Below are positions 45,389 through 58,069 of a stretch of 64,000 bases of DNA, piece by piece. Origin of the DNA: Chiridota heheva (lineage: Eukaryota; Echinodermata; Holothuroidea; Apodida; Chiridotidae); NCBI GenBank assembly GCA_020152595.1, contig JAIGNY010001444.1, positions 139,501 to 203,500 of the forward strand, read 5' to 3'. Numbering within the stretch: the stretch's first letter is position 1; every line of letters begins with the position of its first letter. The position numbers were made by a program, and so were the translations under genes. Under the pieces are notes generated by a model. The model was not told the origin of the DNA, searched no databases, and was given only the letters and a program-made list of their open reading frames with translations.

Positions 45389-45873
45389 TTAAGGGATTAA
45401 TACAGGATGATGACAGTAAAAAGAATACTTTGGGATTTCAGGAGGTTCAAATAAGATTATACGGTTGCTATACCAACTGAAATGAAAGCCAATAATTATC
45501 AGTAAACAATTGGAGGCAATGAAGATATCCTTAGCCTCTGACCAGAGACTCAAGTCATCTGTATATCGTGAAATATGAATTGAGTTATCAGTAGGTTTAG
45601 GTATGTCATTGACATAGATTAGGAAGCAAAGTGGACTACCGTGAGCGGTACCCACTTGTAACGTTAGACGTATCAGAGGAAGCATTAATGAACTTTTATA
45701 CAAACTTAGGAGAAATCAGTGAATAAATGCCACAGGTAAAGACTTTCTTCTTTTTTTATTTGAAAGCAACCATTGATTGCGAGTGAATTTGTTGAATGCT
45801 TTCTCTAAATCAAGGAAAGCAGCATACATAAAGTATCTCTTTGAGAGATCAATGACAGTGTGGCGGGATCATT
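45389..45873 (-). pseudogene. LINE reverse transcriptase fragment, minus strand
   Basis: Read on the minus strand from 45873, one frame gives HTVIDLSKRYFMYAAFLDLE and KAFNKF (RT motif A, DLEKAF). After a frameshift, 45703-45389 gives QVGTAHGSPLCFLIYVNDIP (motif B region, GSPL) and YTDDLSLWSEAKD (motif C, with YTDD for YADD). The spacing fits a non-LTR reverse transcriptase of Jockey/CR1 type. It differs from the I-like LINE elsewhere in the window (GVPK, HVDDF) and is older. No 5' or 3' element ends were found. Confidence 0.75.
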
Positions 45874-45934
45874 TACTTTCGGCTGTGCAAAGTCACAGCG
45901 AAAAGTGTACTTCGAAATTATTGAAAAAATAGAT

Positions 45935-47670
45935 ATCGTGACGAGCCCGTCAAAATGGTAAACTCGTCAAAATGGTGAGCTCGTCAAAATGGCAAGCTTA
46001 TCAAAATTTTGACAAGCTTGCAATTTAAACCATTATTGGTAGTTATCAAAATTGATGACGAGCTCATTTCATATCCAAAATGAGCTCATCAAAGTGGTGA
46101 GCTCGTCAAAATGACGATGACGAGCTCGCCGTGAGGGATTGGAACCTTTACGAATTTGTTTCATATCCAAAAACTAGCTCGTCAAAATGGCAAGCTTGTT
46201 TCCCTGATGAGCTGGAAACAAGCTTATCTTACTCTAAAATATTTTTGTACAAAAAGAACGCTTTTCTTCATTATCTTTGCAAAACATATTTTGATGACAG
46301 TTTACACCATGGAAACTGACAATTCTACATGTTTCTCCTTTATGATGGTGGTAAAATCACTACATGCAAAATGCAGGAAGGCCCAAAAAATAGGGCTTTC
46401 TGACGAACCCTCTATTTAAACTAAAGGTCCGCACTTCTTTTAATCCAGTTTTAAAGTTACAGGTATTCCAAACTGCTACTTTATTACAACCACTGCCTAA
46501 CATAGCATAGCTAAGAAGCAATGACTCCTTCCAGTTAATCACCAACTCTTTGTTAAAGAATTACAGCAGTAAATAAACTAAATGATTGAGGTAATCTATA
46601 ACTAAGAACCACCAACCAAACTCTAATGCCCTCATCATATTCCATCTTTGAAGCACATACTTCATTGTGAATCCTAGTGTTAGTAGATTTGAAAAATTTC
46701 TGACAAAACAGACAATTCCTAACATAATTTTGGGAAAATTTAAATGACCATAATTATTATAGCTTGCAGGAATTTGTGCAAGCTTGTAAATATTAATATT
46801 AGCTTGGGCAAGCTTGCAAAAGCCATATTGGCTTGCATAATTAACCTAACAAAATTTAGCATGTACAAGCTAAATTTTGACTAGCTTGTCAATATCAACT
46901 GTTTTGGTAATTATCTTATTTGTATATGACGACAAGTTCGTTTATTCAGCAATATTTTTGACAAGCTTATCGCGAGCTCATCAACATTTCAATGAGTTAA
47001 CGACTAGCTCATATATTCCACATCATAAATGAAGAGCTCTTTAATATGATATTAGCTCATCTCAATAATGACGAGCTTGTCATGAGCTTCTCTAAGTATT
47101 GAAGAGCTTGTCACGAACTCGTCAAAATTTTGACGAGCTCACAACGAGCTAGTATGTTAATGATGAGATCATTTCTATGACATGATGAGCTTGTTTCTAT
47201 GACATGACAAGCTCGTTTCTATGACATGAGCTCGTTTCTATGACATAAGTTTTTCTCTGAGTTTTGACGAGCTCATTGCAAGCTCTTCTAAGTTTTCATG
47301 AGCTCATTACGAGAGCTTATCTAAGTTTTAATAAGCCCATTTGTTAATGACGAGCTTGTTTCTATTATATGATGAGCTTGTTTAGATATTGACGAGCTTG
47401 TTGTGAGCTTGTCTAAGTTTTGACGAGCTCGTTTGTTAATGACGAGCTCGTTTCTATGACATGGCGAGCTTCGTCTCAATATTGACAAGCTTGTGAGCTC
47501 GTCTAAGTTTTGATGAATTCGTTTGTTAATGCCGAGATTGTTTCTATGACATGATGAGCTCGTCTCAGTATTGACGAGCTCGTTTTGAGCTCGTCTAAAT
47601 TTTGACGAGCCCGTTTCCAGCTCTTCTAAGTTTTAATGAGCTCTCTACGAGCTCATCTGTTGAGAGCTTG
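45935..47670. repeat. Irregular array of GACGAGCTCGTC palindromes
   Basis: Dozens of GAGCTC, CAAGCTTG and mixed GAGCTTG palindromes with extensions GACGAGCTCGTC, spaced 15-40 bp. Linkers include AAAATGG, TCTAAGTTTT, TTTCTATGACAT and TTTGTTAATG. Dense at 45935-46210 and 46760-47670, sparse between. Not a regular tandem repeat: linker lengths vary. Weaker similar motifs recur at 58292-58360. No coding content. Confidence 0.85.
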
Positions 47671-47689
47671 TTAATTTTCTGTAAGGGTA

Positions 47690-50197
47690 ATGGCCAATAG
47701 CTTTTAGTTTTAGAGTGGGCCTTACCATGTTTCAGACTTGGAAATATAACCTAACCAGCATTCCATTTGATGGGAACACACCAAATTATTAGCAGATGTT
47801 ATAGATATTGCATAATTTGTTCTTAAACTTAATGGAGCACTTTTTGATTTTGAAGATAGTTTATTCAACCGTTACTAGAGACTTGGTAGAATTAAGAATT
47901 CCTGAATGATAAAACGGGTAGAGGGTGACTATCGCCCCTTTCACACTTCAGATTACACTTCAAATCAGAAATTATTGTTCTTACGAACCAAACTGTGAAT
48001 GGTACTTAAATACATGACTATCATCAAAAAAATAAAAAATAAGAATTGGAATTGGAGGTATGGACAGCTAGGGTTTCCCAGGTTAGTAGAATAGGTCTGG
48101 TTATCATAGATTAAAGATTTACAAAAGGATTTGGATTTATTATTATTATTAACAGGTGATTATTGATCCTCCAGAAGTGCTGGCTGACTGAGTTACAGCT
48201 CAATTGACTAAATTTATTATGCAAAATTTCTGGACATAACTTCCCACAAAGAACATTAATATGAAGTTCAAGTAACACCTACATCGATTAAGAACTGCTG
48301 TGAACACATGCATCTACAGAACTTGATCACCGAGCAAGTGTTAATACAGGGTTGTGTCTAGCTTTTTGTTTTTGTGGGGGCTTAATCCCCTAAAAACACA
48401 CATTCCGGGCCTAGACACATTGGCGGGGGAGGGGTGGGAACCAGAGGCATAGAAAGTTGGGACCATCTCCGAAGGAAAGTTTCTACTTTCCGGTTGCATG
48501 CTTTATTCCCAGTTGGAAGGAAGGAAGGAATTATTAGGAAATTATTTTCATAAAATTGAAGGGGAATAAGTAAAGTTGTTGGGCATATATTCAACATTTC
48601 CCCAAAAATTTCCCACAATTGACAGTGATTCCGCAGAAATTAAAGAAAAACTTCCCGGAAAGTGAAGAAAATTTCCCGGAAAGTGAGGAAAATTTCATAG
48701 AAAGTTAAGAAAATTCCCAGAAAATTGAAGAAAAGTTCACGTAAATTGACAAAGATTTCTTAACTTTTCTGAAAATTTTGCAGAAAATAACAGAAAATTT
48801 CTTTAAAATTAATAGTTTTTTTTTTTTTTTTCTTTGAAAATCGGAGGAAATTTCCTGAAAATTGAGAAGATTTCCCATTTAGCAGCAACATTTTATTGAA
48901 ACCTAATGAAGCAGTGCAATTTATCTGCTTGTAACCATGAAAATATTTGAGTCCCCTCCCCTAGAAGGTGACCCTACAAAAATGTTGACAATTGCCCATT
49001 GGGCAGAAAGATAAAAGCATATCTGAAAATTATATTGCTTTGAACACTTGAAAGTAATTGGAGAGGGGGGCATGGCCCTGATATTATTAAAACTTTCACC
49101 TCCCTATCTAAAGGAAAAGTATCAAAATATGTTTTTTTTATATGATGATTATCAAGGCCTTCAATTTGAAAATGATTTAGCTTATCACAAAAACTCTACC
49201 CAGCATTCCTTTTACAGCAAACAAATTTGATTTTAGTTCTGCTTTAAATATTATTTGTGGATTACTTATAAAGCAAAAAGTAAAAATTTTGTAAACTAAT
49301 TCACATAGCACAAGTAGAGTCTCATATGTTCCAAAGGAGCTACAATTTTTTCAATGTAAAAAAATGCTTAAAGTATGGTCTAGAGACAAATTCAATGTTG
49401 ATATTTGATGTTTTTTGTTGCCAAATCAGGGTGGTAAACACAGGTTTTTAACCGCTACATTTAGGACAAAACTATCAAGTCAAGGGTATATCTCCAAAAG
49501 AAGAAACCTGGTGAGAGAATTTAGAAATGAAAATAACTTGTCTTTCATCTTGAATGTTAATACTCTCACTTGACTTTTCTAAAAGCGATTACTTCACAGT
49601 TTGTAGTGAGCTGAGTGATGGGAAGCCTTGAAATTAGGCACTGAAACGTCACTTTTGTGCAAAAAGAACTAGTGCGACCGAAATAGCAGTCGCCTCTTTG
49701 AAATGGAGGAAAAGTGAAGGTTTCACTACCTCGATGTCAATGTTTCTGTTTTTGAAGGTAACATTTTTTTCTGGAAAGTATATCCATCATTTTCACGAAT
49801 TATAGATAAAATCGTAGAAAACATTTTCCTTTTAAATTTAGTATGACTGTCATGAAAAATAGCCCCACGACTATTAAAGAAACAATTTGGTGTTAAAATC
49901 ATGAAGTTGATATCTTTTTCTGTTAAGATTTTGCATTTCAAAGATTGCGTGAGTGTGTTGAAAAGTGATCTTGCGGTGTTAAATGTGATGTCTTAAAGGC
50001 AAATTCAAGACAATTCTTATGTATTTATATAAAAGCAAAAAATGTTTTTTATTTACTTAAATGGGTGTATAAGGTTCATGATCAAATGGGCAAATCGCAT
50101 TCTTATAAAGTGTATGTACCCCATCTCAATAATGAAACAAAAAATGCTTCCAGTAATTGAGTAAGAGGCGTTTAATTTTCAAAGAAAATTGTCTTTT
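47690..50197 (+). other. Unresolved intron sequence with a decayed purine repeat
   Basis: At 48590-48870 phrases such as TTTCCCGGAAAGTGAAGAAA and CAGAAAATTGAAGAAAAG recur about every 24-30 bp, a degenerate repeat similar in style to 39800-39960. TGTGTCTAG/CTAGACACA form a 9-bp inverted pair at 48352-48421. The rest is AT-rich without genes. Confidence 0.5.
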
Positions 50198-50580
50198 TGA
50201 CATCACACTGTACACAGTGACTCAGTAAGCTTGCATGACATCACACTGTACACAGTGACTCAGTAAGCTTGTATGACATCACACTGTACACAGTGACTCA
50301 GTAAGCTTGCATGGCATCACACTGTACGCAGTGACTCAGTAAGCTTGCATGGCATCACACTGTACACGGTGACCCAGTAAGCTTGCATGGCATCACACTG
50401 TACACGGTGACTCAGTAAGCTTGTATGACATCACACTGTACATGGTGACTCAGTAAGCTTGCATGACATCACACTGAACACAGTGACTCAGTAAGCTTGC
50501 ATGACATCACTCTGAACACAGTGACTCAGTAAGCTTGCATGACATCACACTGAACACAGTGACTCAGTAAGCTTGCATGA
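50198..50580. repeat. Tandem array, 38-bp unit, 10 copies, bZIP-like sites
   Basis: Each unit is CATGACATCACACTGTACAC followed by AGTGACTCAGTAAGCTTG. Nine of ten copies keep TGACTCAG (one is TGACCCAG). Most carry TGACATCA, three or four have TGGCATCA. CACTGT/ACAGTG also forms a small stem in most units. Confidence 0.95.
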
Positions 50581-51350
50581 TCTACCAGTTTCATAACTCA
50601 GACTGGCTCTGCGAAACCGCTGTTTCGGTCTGAACCATGTTTTATGAAAACCAGAAGTACCGAAAAGATCTAAATCACTGTAAAAAAAATTCCAAAAGAT
50701 GGTAAAAATCGGTTTTGTTTCAATAAAAAGAAAGTTCATGCTTTGTGTAAGAATGTTTTTGAAGTCTCTTTTGAAATAGTTTTGAAAATAGTGATATTTA
50801 TGCAGATTAAATTAATAATAGGATTGAGAAATGAGAATGTTTGGAAATGCATAGTCATAAATAACACATGTACCTGTAATAACAAGCTCGAATCCGCTCA
50901 ATAATGTCTCTTTGTGTCTTCTTTCTGGGCTAATATTTCCATGACCACAACAACTGTACCTTCATTTCTTCATAATCCCTTTTGTTTTGGGACCTAAACA
51001 TTCTCTCCCGAGTCATTTTGTCTTGTAAATACTTTGTTAATCCATTATAAATCCCGGCTATAACAATATCGCAAATCGCGAGACCATTCACTCATGAATT
51101 CATTACCAACCCTGCCCTACTGCACTGAGTGCACTCTATGTGTACAATACTACATGCACTACATGTTACAACACATATTGTGTATGGGTGTGGCTCCACT
51201 TACGTGACGGCCCCTGAAACGAAACTTATGACAGAATACCATGACTCACGGGCGTGACTTTTGCACACAGTAAATCAGAAAGTGCTGTCATTGAACGAAA
51301 AAGTTAATTTTATTCCCGCTGTATGTAAATTAGCGCAAGTGTTGATTTTT
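50581..51350 (+). other. Unresolved intron sequence
   Basis: No gene or clear repeat recognised. Confidence 0.5.
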
Positions 51351-52987
51351 GGTTTGCATGCGAAGCATTTATGCGAACTTATGTAATGGCGATTACGTCC
51401 GTCTGGCAGTCCGACCGTCCGGCCGTCCACAGATTTGTCCCGAGATTTCCTCAGAAATGTTAAAGTTTTTTGAGAATTTCTCAGAATTTCCTTATAAAAT
51501 GTTAAAGTTTTTCAGAGGTACTTAAGATAGGATTAGGATATTAGGATATTATATGGGACATGGGGTGGGATGCCATGTGGAACAGGGTGGAATGTCACGT
51601 ATGATATGTGGTGGAATGCCATGCAGGACATAGGGTGGATTGCCATGGGATGGAATGTCACGTGGGACATGGGATGATATGGGATGTCATGTGGGACATG
51701 GCGTCCCACCCCATTTCAACAAGTCATTTGCATATAAGTTGTTATATGAATTGACACTTTCATACATAGTATGCTCAATCAGTGACTGTGATAGCTAGGA
51801 TGAGACTTCTTATGGAGCCTATGGGATGTCATGTGGGACATGGGGTGAGATTCCATGTGGGACATGGGGTGGGATGCCATGTGGAATAGGGTAGAATGCC
51901 ATGTGGGACATGGTGGGATGCCACGAGTAACACAGAGTGTGACATAGGTTGTGATGCCATGTGTGACATAAGGTAGGATGCCATGTGTGACATAAGGTAG
52001 GATGCCATGTGTGACAAAGGGTAGGAGGCTATGTGGGACATAGGGTGGGAGTTTATGGCAACATGGGATGTGATGCCATGTGGTACATAAAGTAGGATGT
52101 TATTGGGACATTGGGAGGGATACCATGTGGAACATATAGTGGGATGCCATGTGGGACATCAGGTGGGAAGCCACTGATGCAGGACACAGGGAGGGATGCC
52201 ATGTGGGACATAGGGAGGGATGTCATGGGGTACATATGGTTGGATTAATGTGGGACAGACATGTAGGATGGGATCCATGTGGGTCATAGCATGGGATGCC
52301 ATGTGGGACATACGGTGGAATATGCCATGTGAGACACTGTGTGGTGAAATGCCATGTGGGAGATATAGTGGAATGCCCTGTGGGACATGTAATGGAATGC
52401 CATGTGGGACATAGGATGTCATGGGGTGGGATGCCATGTGGGAGATATGGTGGAATGCCATGTGGGACATGGGGTGGGATGCCATGTGGGAGATATGGTG
52501 GAATGCCATGTGGGACATGGGGTGGGATGCCATGTGGGAGATATATTGTAGAATGCCATGTGGGACATGGGATAGGATGTCGTATGGGACATGGGGTAGG
52601 ATGCCATGTGGAACATGGGGTGGGATGCCATGTGGGACATGGGGTGGGATGCCATGTGGGAGATATGGTGGGATGCCATGTGGGAGATATGGTGGAATGC
52701 CATGTGGGACATGGGGTGGGATGCCATGTGGGAGATATGGTGGAATGTCATGTGGGACATGGGATGGGATGTCGTATGGGACATGGGGTAGGATGCCATG
52801 TGGAACATGGGGTGGGATGCCATGTGGGACATGGGGTGGGATGCCATGTGGGACATGGGGTTGGATGCCATGTGGGACATAGGATGCCATGTGTGACTTA
52901 AGTGTGAGATGCCATTTTTATAATTGGCCGGATCATATGATATGGGTGTCAATTTGCATGGGCATGCGAACCATGAAGGTATTTACT
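51351..52987 (+). mobile_element. Family A repeat element, full-length copy 3
   Basis: Starts GGTTTGCATGCGAAGCATTT, then GTAATGGCGATTACGTCCGT and the TTCCTCAGAAAT tract. The middle (51720-51830; ATACATAGTATGCTCAATCA, GACTTCTTATGGAGCCTATG) is nearly identical to 40390-40500. The minisatellite spans 51545-51705 and 51835-52890, and the 3' end carries GGCATGCGAACC. Its array is heterogeneous with 24-bp units and was not homogenised to the 19-bp unit seen in copy 2. Open frames of 150-240 codons are repeat artefacts. Confidence 0.68.
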
Positions 52988-54884
52988 GTACAAGCAGGTA
53001 GCTGTAAAAGACAGCTCTCTGCAATGAAAATGACCATTCAGCCCCTCAAAAATATTGTATTCCTTCTCGATCTCATGTCCATGTGTAAAATATACTGTAC
53101 TTTTGAACAACACTCCTAGTCAAAATTGTGTAGATTTACAAAAAAACAGATTTCATGCATTTTATTTTGACAAATTTCTGTTTCTCTGAATTGTTTACTC
53201 ATAATAGTACGAGCGATTGAATCTTCCGTTCCTATCTTGTGTTGTATGTAATTGACCCTTGGCACGTATGATTCACCTGGGGGTACAAGCTGGAATTATT
53301 TCATTGGTTCGAAGTAAAACAAGTTTATATATATATATATTTTTTTTTGCGGACGCTGTAGGTGATAGCCTGTTGGTATGCATAAATTAATAAATCATCT
53401 CTGCATTCCGCTCTGCATATTGTTTCACAAGTAGAAAGTACAAACAAAATGTTAAAATACAAATATATTTTGCCGTTTTATACGATTCTGAGACCAAAAA
53501 TATTGCTTATCATTGTTAAATGTTTCAAATCAATGTTGAACTAAATCCTATCCTCATAGTGCCAAAGAATTGCTTTTACTTGGGTGCACATCCTGTGTTT
53601 TAAAATGAAAATATTTTTAAAGCTCCTTGCTGAAACGAGGTCCGGTTTATTTATGGAATACAACGTAATTCAGTTTGATTTTCAGTCATGATGTATTAAA
53701 ATCATCACGTATCATATTATTTGTATGGAGATTGCAGGTTGTACCCTTTTATTTTTCATTTGGATGTAGAAAATACAAATTTTGTGGGGAGTGTGACACT
53801 ACTTTTCATTAGCGGGCATTTTCCGCCTTATTACACTCCCGTTTGTATTTTAATAGCACATTGAAGAAGATGAACACCATATAAGGCTATAGGGCGGCAA
53901 CCTTTGGTGGCTTCAGTATAATAGAAAATGCCACTGCAATGTACAAACGTGGCCAATTTAAAGTAAAAGAATAGCAAGAATGATTATTGAACTTGAAAAA
54001 TAACAAGAAGTATACATGATTTATGAGGATTTTTTATTTCTTTATTTTTTTGGGGAGGGGGTTAAACTACATATATATTTTTTTCTCCAAATATAAGACA
54101 CGGCCATGGTTAATGTTTTAAAGAAATGTTGAGTGTCAAGTGGGTGGATCTGAAGTGTAAGATTTTCCAGCTGAAGGCTTTATGCAAATTAACAACAGTT
54201 GTACTGCATGATCACTGATCAAGTATACGATGGCTAGCATTGCATCATAAGATGGTGCATTTAGTGGCTTAATTTGTATCTGTTTTGTAACTATCCAACA
54301 ATTTTTTTTTTTACATGAAAGAAAATTGAAATCATAACTTTGAATTAAAAAATCATGAGCAAATAAGGGCATATAGATGGCCTGTAGGCACTGCTTTTAA
54401 AACTTTTTTAATTCTTTAACTTTTAACTTTTTTTACTTATCTGGCTTAGGACATCGGGAACTCTTGAATGACTTTCAGAACAAGACTGAAAAAGGGATAA
54501 AATCGGTATCATTTGAGGGGCAAATGGGGTAATAAAATCACTTTACATGCAAACAACATTAAAGTTTATCAATACATTTTATTTATCAATGCCTTTGTTA
54601 TCATTTTCAACATTGTTTACAAAAAATACTGTGATACAAACATTGTTTGCTGCTATCATATAACAGTGCAGTTATGCACTTAATGTCCAAAGCTCATTTA
54701 CATGTACATTATGGGTAAAAAAACCGTTTTCCAGTTTAAACCGTCTTTTGTTTTGGAAACCGGTTTTATGTCGGGCAAAACCGGTTAAGTCCTTTTCAAG
54801 ACACTAGTGCAATCTTTGAAATGCAAAAACTCACGAACAGAAACAGATATCAACATGATTGTTTGGTTAATTTTAGAATTTGAA
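52988..54884 (+). other. Unresolved intron sequence
   Basis: AT-rich; near 54720-54790 four AACCGTTTT/AAACCGGTTTT motifs cluster. No gene recognised. Confidence 0.5.
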
Positions 54885-55146
54885 ATATTACATGATTTAA
54901 GTACTGAATGACATTTATTACATAACATGATTTAGGTACTGGATGACATTTATTATATTACATGATTTAAGTACTGGATGACATTTATTATATTACATGA
55001 TTTAAGTACTGGATGACATTTATTATATTCCATGATTTAAGCACTAGATGACATTTATTATATTACATGATTCAAGTACTGGATGACATTTATTATATTA
55101 CATGATTTAAGTACTGGATGACATTTATTATATTACATGATTTAAG
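54885..55146. repeat. Tandem array, 35-bp unit, about 7 copies
   Basis: Unit ACATGATTTAAGTACTGGAT plus GACATTTATTATATT. The array is interrupted by a LINE fragment (55147-55931) and resumes for about 1.5 units at 55932-55982. Confidence 0.94.
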
Positions 55147-55931
55147 GTGTAGAAAGCTTAGCCTAGATCTCCTATGCTTTTAGAGCCCTCAACAACACCC
55201 AGAACCCTGTTTAAAACCTCATTAGATACCCCAATTTCTCCACCCTCTTTGATAGGACTAAAACCCTATCCCCTCCCTTCAGCTTATGCATCAAATCAGA
55301 CCTTCTCCATCTCGACATCAATCCCACCACTCTCAGCACTTTCTCGTGGCCCACTTTTCCTCTCTGGGCCACCCCTTCCTACTATCCACCTGGACTTTTT
55401 CACTCATCACAAAACCCAAACCCACCCTAACCTCTTCATCAACCTCCACAACCAAATCAAAGACAAACTCGCAAACTATACCTCCATCTATGCTGATGAC
55501 TTTAAGAAAGGCGACAGGACAGCTGCTGCTGCCGTCATCCAAGACATCACCCTCAGTAGCAGGCACCCTTACAGTCCATTACATTCTCCTTGGCTGCCCC
55601 CTGTACAACCTTCCCAGAGCTTCCCTCGCTGCCCACAACTCAATAGCCGAGCTCTTCCAAAAAAATCTTCTGGATAAAATTATTTCCTTCATCATGCTTC
55701 CCTCTACAACCATATTTAGTCCTCCTTTCCCACCCCTTCTCTCTCAACATTATTTTTCTACCCATGCACCTCCTCTCTCGATCCCAGCTTTCTGGCTTTT
55801 AATTTTTGTGTTTCTCTCACTCTCCCCCTGTTTACTCTCCTTCCTACCTCTGGAATGATTTACCCTCTAAGGCACAATTTGACCCTTGCTGTTGTGATGC
55901 CATTAAACTCTCATAAAACAAACAAACAAAC
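55147..55931 (+). mobile_element. I-superfamily LINE, short internally deleted 3' copy
   Basis: Aligns with 12774 to the tail of the LINE at 10325-14117: AGAAAGCTTAGCC, CTATGCTTTTAGAG, ATCAAAGACAAACTCGCAAA, TCCAAGACATCACCCTCAGT. At 55566 the sequence jumps from AGTAGCAGGC to CCCTTACAGTCCATTACATT, equivalent to deleting about 13190-13743 of the longer copy (most of RNase H). It ends in (CAAA)n. The first RNase H motif TDGS reads ADDF here. It interrupts a 35-bp array without a clear target duplication; two or three bases (TA) of the array are missing at the junction. Non-functional. Confidence 0.9.
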
Positions 55932-55982
55932 TGGATGACATTTATTATATCACATGATTTAAGTACTGGATGACATTTATTG

Positions 55983-58069
55983 GTAATGTTGGTTTTGAGT
56001 TGCTTTGTCAGTTCTCTGCAAATAGGTAGTCATGGGATTGCAGGTATCTGTCTGTTTTGTTGTATTATTGCAAAGTTTATATTTCAATCAACATAAATAA
56101 TTGTGTTTCAGTCTGGTTATATTTTTGTTAACCTCAGACTCAACATCAATATGCAAACAAGAACCATCATTTGAAGTTACGTTTCCAATTCATGTCATGC
56201 ATACTCAGGCCAAGCAACCTCAATAATAATAAACCAACTCACACAAACAAGAAATGCTGAGTTGTTTTAAGAATATATAAGATGCATTCAATTACTTCTG
56301 TATTGAATCTACACCTGTCATTAATCATTGCGGTTATTAACTGATGTTTAGTCTCTCAGTACCTTTGCATGCCCCAGATTTCTTGATGATGAAAATGAAT
56401 TCATAAGCAAACTTTCAAGTTACAGACCATAGACTGCTGCTAGAAGTCCTTGTGGGACGGTGTAAAAATAACCAATGTATGCATTTGTCATATGTCCTTG
56501 TGTCCTTATGCCCTTGTGGGCGGTATAAAAATAACCAATGTATGCATATGTTACATTTTTTAATCCTCTTCCTTGCGGTAGAAGTAATTGTTAATAATTA
56601 CAGAAAGTAAAATTGGAGAAGACTTTGTGTAATATGATACCAAATTCATTACAACCTTTGCTTTAGGTATTCATCAGCATCATAACACTGGGTGATAATT
56701 AGGTTTTGTTTCATTGTGAGAACTGTGCTGATTTGTGACCTTTTGTAAGACGACGTAAAACAAGTATTGGTTGGTTTAGGTTGAAGATGTAAACTTAAAC
56801 TCTGTGATTAAGCGTAGCTGACTAATCTGTTTTGTCCAAAATTTGCTTCCTTCCGAAAAGGTCCAACAAGTAATTATAATACATTTGGCAAAGAAATTTG
56901 CTGAGTGAGATAGAAAACTTGTATGAGCATCATAATAAGCTATTAGAAGCTCTGATTTATGACACCTTATAATCCAATATTCTATCTAGTCATAGAATCC
57001 AGAAATAATCATTTTCATTACAATTAAAAGCCTTGGAAGGTTGTGTTGCTGCATGTGGTTTTGAAGAAGATCTTTGTCGTACGATATCAGAATCATGGTG
57101 TGTTCAAGGGTGTAGGAACAATAGATAATTCAAGATCAGTAAGAATTATGTTATGCAAATTGTGAGGTTGAACAAAGTAAAGAAATCAAACTTATAGTAC
57201 GCCTATGTACTGTACGGTTGATGATGCTGAAATAAATATCACATTCTGCAGAGAAATTGTTGAAAATTATCATTTACTGTCTTTATTCTTAAAGTTGGGA
57301 AATAATAGTATATATACTGTTTCCATTAAATCAATTAAAAAGAAGATGGTTTGGTGTAATTTGCAAGTACTGTGAGATCTTACAGTGCCTAATAACAATT
57401 GATTAGAGGTGTTATTTGAAGGCATGATGGACAGGTCCCAGGGTGGCATGGGTAACTCATTTCTTCAGAAGGTTAGATTAGATATGATTTAAATTTATGA
57501 TAGCGAGGACCTAGGGTTACATCGGTCGCTCTTTATTTAGATGGTTAGGTATGATTGGTTGGTCCTGAGCTGTCACTTGTCACTCAGATCTACTTCAGGT
57601 ACTAAGGTGTGACTTACAGGCAGGATGGGGAAAGACCGTAGGTGGGGTGGGTCACTATTCCTTCAGATGTGTAGGTGTGATTTAAAGGCATGATGGGTAA
57701 GACCTAGGGTGCATGTAGCCAAGGGGGCACATTCTTCCGAAATTTGTGTAAAAAAGAAAGAAGGGAAAAAGCTAAGATTAATTCTCTCTCCCCAAATTTT
57801 TGAGGGTGAAATCCACCCGCAAATAGTAGGGTCTCGTTATGTGCCAGCTAGAGTGACATATTCCTTTAGATGTTTTCGTGTATTTTGAAGACAAGATGGG
57901 AAGAACATAGGGTGACATTGGTCACCGCTTAATGGATGATGAGGTATGATTCAAAGGCATGATGGGTAGGTCCTATTATTACATCTGTCACCCTCACTTC
58001 AAGTGTATGGTGTGATGCTATTTAACAACATGCTTAGCAGGTCATAACTTGGTCTCTCTTTCTTCACAG
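55983..58069 (+). other. End of the 50.7-kb intron
   Basis: AT-rich. Near 57420-58020 phrases like AGGCATGATGGGTAGGTCC and CCTAGGGTGACAT recur every 60-130 bp, a decayed tandem repeat. It ends with the acceptor CTCTCTTTCTTCACAG. Confidence 0.6.

Noticed and set aside
48352-48421. TGTGTCTAG/CTAGACACA inverted pair as a small transposon
   Set aside because: Only 9-bp arms and no target duplication; too weak to call an element.
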